NCBI GenBank assembly: GCA_003667245.1
Contig: RCNN01000360.1
Span: 1 to 36,708, forward strand
Length of the DNA: 36,708 bases
Source of the DNA: Heterostelium multicystogenum
Lineage: Eukaryota; Evosea; Eumycetozoa; Acytosteliales; Acytosteliaceae
Direction of reading: 5' to 3'
Position numbers and translations under genes: made by a program. Each line of letters begins with the position of its first letter. Positions within the stretch are counted from its first letter, which is position 1. The notes beneath the pieces are model-generated. The model had not been told where the DNA came from and ran no database searches. It saw only the letters and a list, made by a program, of their open reading frames with translations. Shown here piece after piece: positions 33,617 to 36,708 of the stretch.

Positions 33617-35390
33617 TATTTTATTTTGAAATATTTATATAAATATATATATATGTATGTATGAAGGTATATTAAGTTTGTAAGAGTATTATATTTTAAA
33701 TAATTGTTGAACAATACCTTCCGTTTAAGTTTATGATCAAATTAAATTATTAATTATTAAATACAATAAAATAATAATAAATATATACATCCATTTAAAA
33801 TCAAATATATTAATTAACATTCATTTTAACATTGAATCACAATCACCATCATCCATAGTGCACCTAGATAAGCAAAAGTAATCATATTGAACACAATTAC
33901 TTTTACTCTCCTTTGAATTCATTGTGATAGTGTGAACTGTTATAACAGTTGTTTGGTTTTATTATTAATATTAATAGGAAACAAATTTAAGAGTATTTAT
34001 CTCACATCACCTTTGATTGTTGTGTTGGATATATTCTTTATTCTACTATTGCTGCATGGAGAGTTATAGTTTTTATACTATAAATATAAACACTCTTTTT
34101 AATTACTATTGGAATATTTAAAATTGATTAACACCACACAACACACACACCCCACAATCTTTTAGATACACACTCATAAGAACATATAGATAAAAACACA
34201 CATATCTTTGTTCATTAAATTCATTTTTATTTTCATAAATCAAATTATTATTGGAGTGATAGTTTTTAATGTGTTTTTTTGCTTGTTTTTTGTTGATGTG
34301 TGAAGGGTTAATTGTGTTAATTAGCTTTAAGTAAAGTGTTCTTGTTGTTGTGTTACTGAGTTTGTATTCATTATTTGTTAATATGAGTGGCTAGATGACA
34401 ATACTATTTTGAATTGATTTGGTGCATTTAGAGTGTAAGTTAAATCAACAACAGCTATTAACCATCCAACTATATTTTTGATTAAATGGTGACACTGATT
34501 ATCGCATCAAACTTATAAAGTGTTCAATAATGTGTTTTGATATGAATAAATATTGTGATGCATGATATGTAACTAGTATATACACATATAAGAAAGACTA
34601 TAATTAAAAGTTATTTATATATTTACTATTATTAATCAATATTAAAAATATAAAAAATAATAAAAGGAAATTTACACATACTTTGATAGCTATCTAAAGT
34701 AGTAGTATTCATAGTAATTAATGTATTATCTATGATGACCAAAAAGTGCTAATATTCTTAACCAACCTGATTAAATATTACACTTACTGTTTACACCTAG
34801 TAGAGTGTTTTAGGATCTGGAAATAGTTTCCTATTGACCTCTGCAAGAAAAACGAGATGGTCCTAAGCTGAGAAATCAAAATTGGCTATTTCATCGGCAC
34901 TTAGAAGTCCTCTAAAGATTCGGTTTGAATCCATATACCATAAATGATGAAACTGTGGGAGAAGCTCAATTATTAACTCCTTTTAAAACTCAAAACACTT
35001 GAATAATAATTTAAAAGTAGTCTATCAATCTCTAAGAATGGTAGTGGGGAATCTATTTTATAAACTTTTAACTGTTAAACTAATTTTCAAGACTCATAAT
35101 TCCATATTAATATATTTATATTTACAAAATGCATTAAAAGCCTATTGCTTCGTGGTGTGGGTGTAGAATAAGTGAATGTGTGCTTATACTAAGATCATTT
35201 TGAATGATCAAAGTAAGAGAGAAATATTAAAAGATAATGCATTAAGTTTATATTCATTGATTTGAGCAATGTTAAGTGAATTGCTCAGGGAATCAAGATG
35301 ATTGATGTTTTATTTAATATTAAGAAATAAGAATTGGTCTTGATTAAAACCAAGTTGATGATTCTCATCCTTTGTTTAATTCCTAATTAG
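33617..35390. other. Spacer between TIG copies 2 and 3, with a duplicated promoter
   Basis: 1.8 kb of AT-rich DNA without a credible gene. Its left part (33617 to about 34110) is homologous to the upstream region of TIG copy 1. A CA-rich tract at 34131-34155 is a candidate control site. The right part, down to the end of TIG copy 3 near 35390, shows nothing recognisable. Confidence 0.55.
34131..34155 (-). promoter_or_regulatory. CA-rich (CAE/G-box-like) tract upstream of TIG copy 2
   Basis: A CACCACACAACACACACACCCCAC-type tract about 520 bp upstream of the copy 2 start codon. Dictyostelium cAMP-induced genes, including tgrC1 (lagC), use CA/GT-rich elements bound by GBF. The resemblance is in composition only; no exact match to a consensus is claimed. 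Confidence 0.3.
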
Positions 35391-36708
35391 TTATTTGTGA
35401 ATGAAATTCACAAGTCTTCTAATCTTTTGTCGAAGAAGAATCAAAACAACAACTAAACCAACACTGATAACAGACACTGGTACAATGACTGCAACTAAAA
35501 TTTATACCTTCTTTGAAGAATAAATATCAATTAGTTCTGAGAAAAGGAAGAATAATTAAACTATTAATGAATTTTGATAGTATACTTATTTCTTTGGATT
35601 TTTGTCTCAAAAGTCTTGGAGTTGATAGTTCCTTCATATCGATCTTCAATGATATTTTGAAAATATTTGTATGTAATGATTGTCAATTTGTGTGATCTAC
35701 TCCATCACATTTGAATGTTATACTATCATTGGTACTTGATAAATATTCACATAAAATATAATATTTTCTTAATCTGAAGTGTATTTTGGATTGAAACGTT
35801 TCGTTTTTCCACGAACGACAACAATATTCTCTGCAATAATATCAACCTGTGTGAATCAGAGTGATATCTTTCAAATAATAATAATAATGTATTGGATATT
35901 TAATAATCTAAAAATACAATCACATAGCAATATTATATTATATACTTACTTAAGAATATTTCAATATTTCTGAAGAAGATCCTGATGTCATTCGATTGAT
36001 TGTTGCTATCTCTGGTACATTGATATCTATCAATGATGATGCTATCGTTGGATTTAAAACGGTATTCCTCCAAAAGTAATATTGAAGTCTTGATGAGAAG
36101 ATACCAGTAATATCATCTCATTAATGAAAAATTAATAGTGTGTTGTTGCAAATGGTGTTACCTTCCTGATAAATGAAGGTAGAGTTATTGGATTTCCAGT
36201 GAACTCATAGGTATTGCTCATTTTAATAGTTGGAATGTGTATGTTCGTTTCCATCGGTATTCGTTGATCTGAATGGTGCAATTGAATATATTTTTGATTA
36301 AATTGGTAAATTAGACAATCGATATTCGAGAATTTGATGGGAGTCAACATCTTTTCAAATATTCCATTCATCACAACTGAGAATGAACCATAGGATAATG
36401 TTGAAATTGAATCAACTTTGAATAATAATCATTAATATTTATAGATTAAATAATTTGATTATCAAAAGTATACATACTACCTCCGATTCGGTAATCTTTA
36501 CTTCTTCTCTTGTATGATTGAACTGATACTTTGAATGATGGATTAACATTAGATACAATATTTTGGTGTGTTATTGATTGGCAGTGATATGTTTGATACT
36601 TGGAGAACATTATCCAATCTAATTGAAATATTTCGAGAATCGAATCCAAAGTTTGCTCCGTAAATGGTGATGAGAATCATTACTCTGGCTGACATTAGAT
36701 ATTATGGG
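35391..36708 (-). pseudogene. IPT/TIG-domain protein, copy 3 (5' part outside the window; many indels; shortest tail)
   Basis: The 3' exons of a third TIG gene in the same order as copies 1 and 2. There is a membrane exon whose tail ends after RQKIRRLVNFIHK (stop 35391-35393), the exon 4 unit (about 35600-35880), the conserved intron with its GTAAGT donor near 35951, and exon 3 from about 35952 to the window edge, still inside the IPT motif. Against copy 2 there are roughly 15-20 one- or two-base insertions per kilobase in both exons and introns, mostly homopolymer extensions. The reading frame is broken many times: MMNGIFEKMLTPIKFSNIDC and the surrounding blocks survive only in pieces. This is either a true pseudogene or low-quality sequence near a contig end. 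The N-terminal variable exon lies outside the window. Confidence 0.8.

Noticed and set aside
22888..36708. Mobile element origin of the repeated TIG segments
   Set aside because: The repeats are whole multi-exon genes with introns and promoters; no transposase, reverse transcriptase, terminal repeats or target duplications were seen.

Overview
The window is nuclear DNA of a dictyostelid social amoeba. The evidence is very AT-rich spacers, CAA/GTT and AAT microsatellites, Asn/Ser/Thr tracts in proteins, short introns (57-154 bp, GTAAGT or GTATGT to AG), and families typical of this group: FNIP repeats, B-box/coiled-coil proteins and IPT/TIG membrane proteins. A Heterostelium/Polysphondylium-like species is my guess, not shown by the sequence. 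Almost every gene is on the minus strand; only the damaged FAD hydroxylase and APH1 read plus.

Left half (1-18.4 kb), mostly housekeeping genes: a wrecked FAD-dependent aromatic hydroxylase (842-2669, +); choline-phosphate cytidylyltransferase (2867-4055, -); an ankyrin-repeat/TBC RabGAP fusion (4838-7310, -); a 3.3 kb non-coding, G+T-skewed spacer; a cathepsin L-like protease (10617-11777, -); a FYVE/ARM-repeat protein (12875-14554, -); gamma-secretase subunit APH1 (16440-17405, +); and an N-anchored cytochrome b5-like protein (17863-18333, -).

Right half (18.7 kb to the end), a minus-strand array of fast-evolving, partly duplicated genes: coiled-coil/propeller protein 1 (18705-20281), an F-box/FNIP protein (20750-22153), TIG receptor copy 1 (22888-24909), an orphan TIG exon fragment (about 25619-25770), a secreted or membrane-anchored polysaccharide-lyase-8 homologue (25879-28196), B-box paralogue 2 (28827-30542), TIG copy 2 (31426-33616) and TIG copy 3 (35391 to beyond the window). 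The TIG genes have a signal peptide, IPT-like beta domains, one membrane span and a short tail. That plan recalls the Dictyostelium Tgr allorecognition receptors. Between copies 1 and 2 the introns, the membrane-proximal exons and the upstream DNA are nearly identical, while one stretch of the N-terminal IPT exon is strongly diverged. The cytoplasmic tails also differ in length. I consider this array the best candidate for an undescribed recognition system.

Single-base indels, nearly all in homopolymers, break most reading frames. For ten of the eleven complete genes the exon lengths become exact multiples of three once the indels seen in the translations are discounted (in two of these no indel is seen), so the gene models are coherent. 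The indels look mainly like sequence errors, although the first gene and TIG copy 3, at the two ends of the window, carry so many that true decay is possible.
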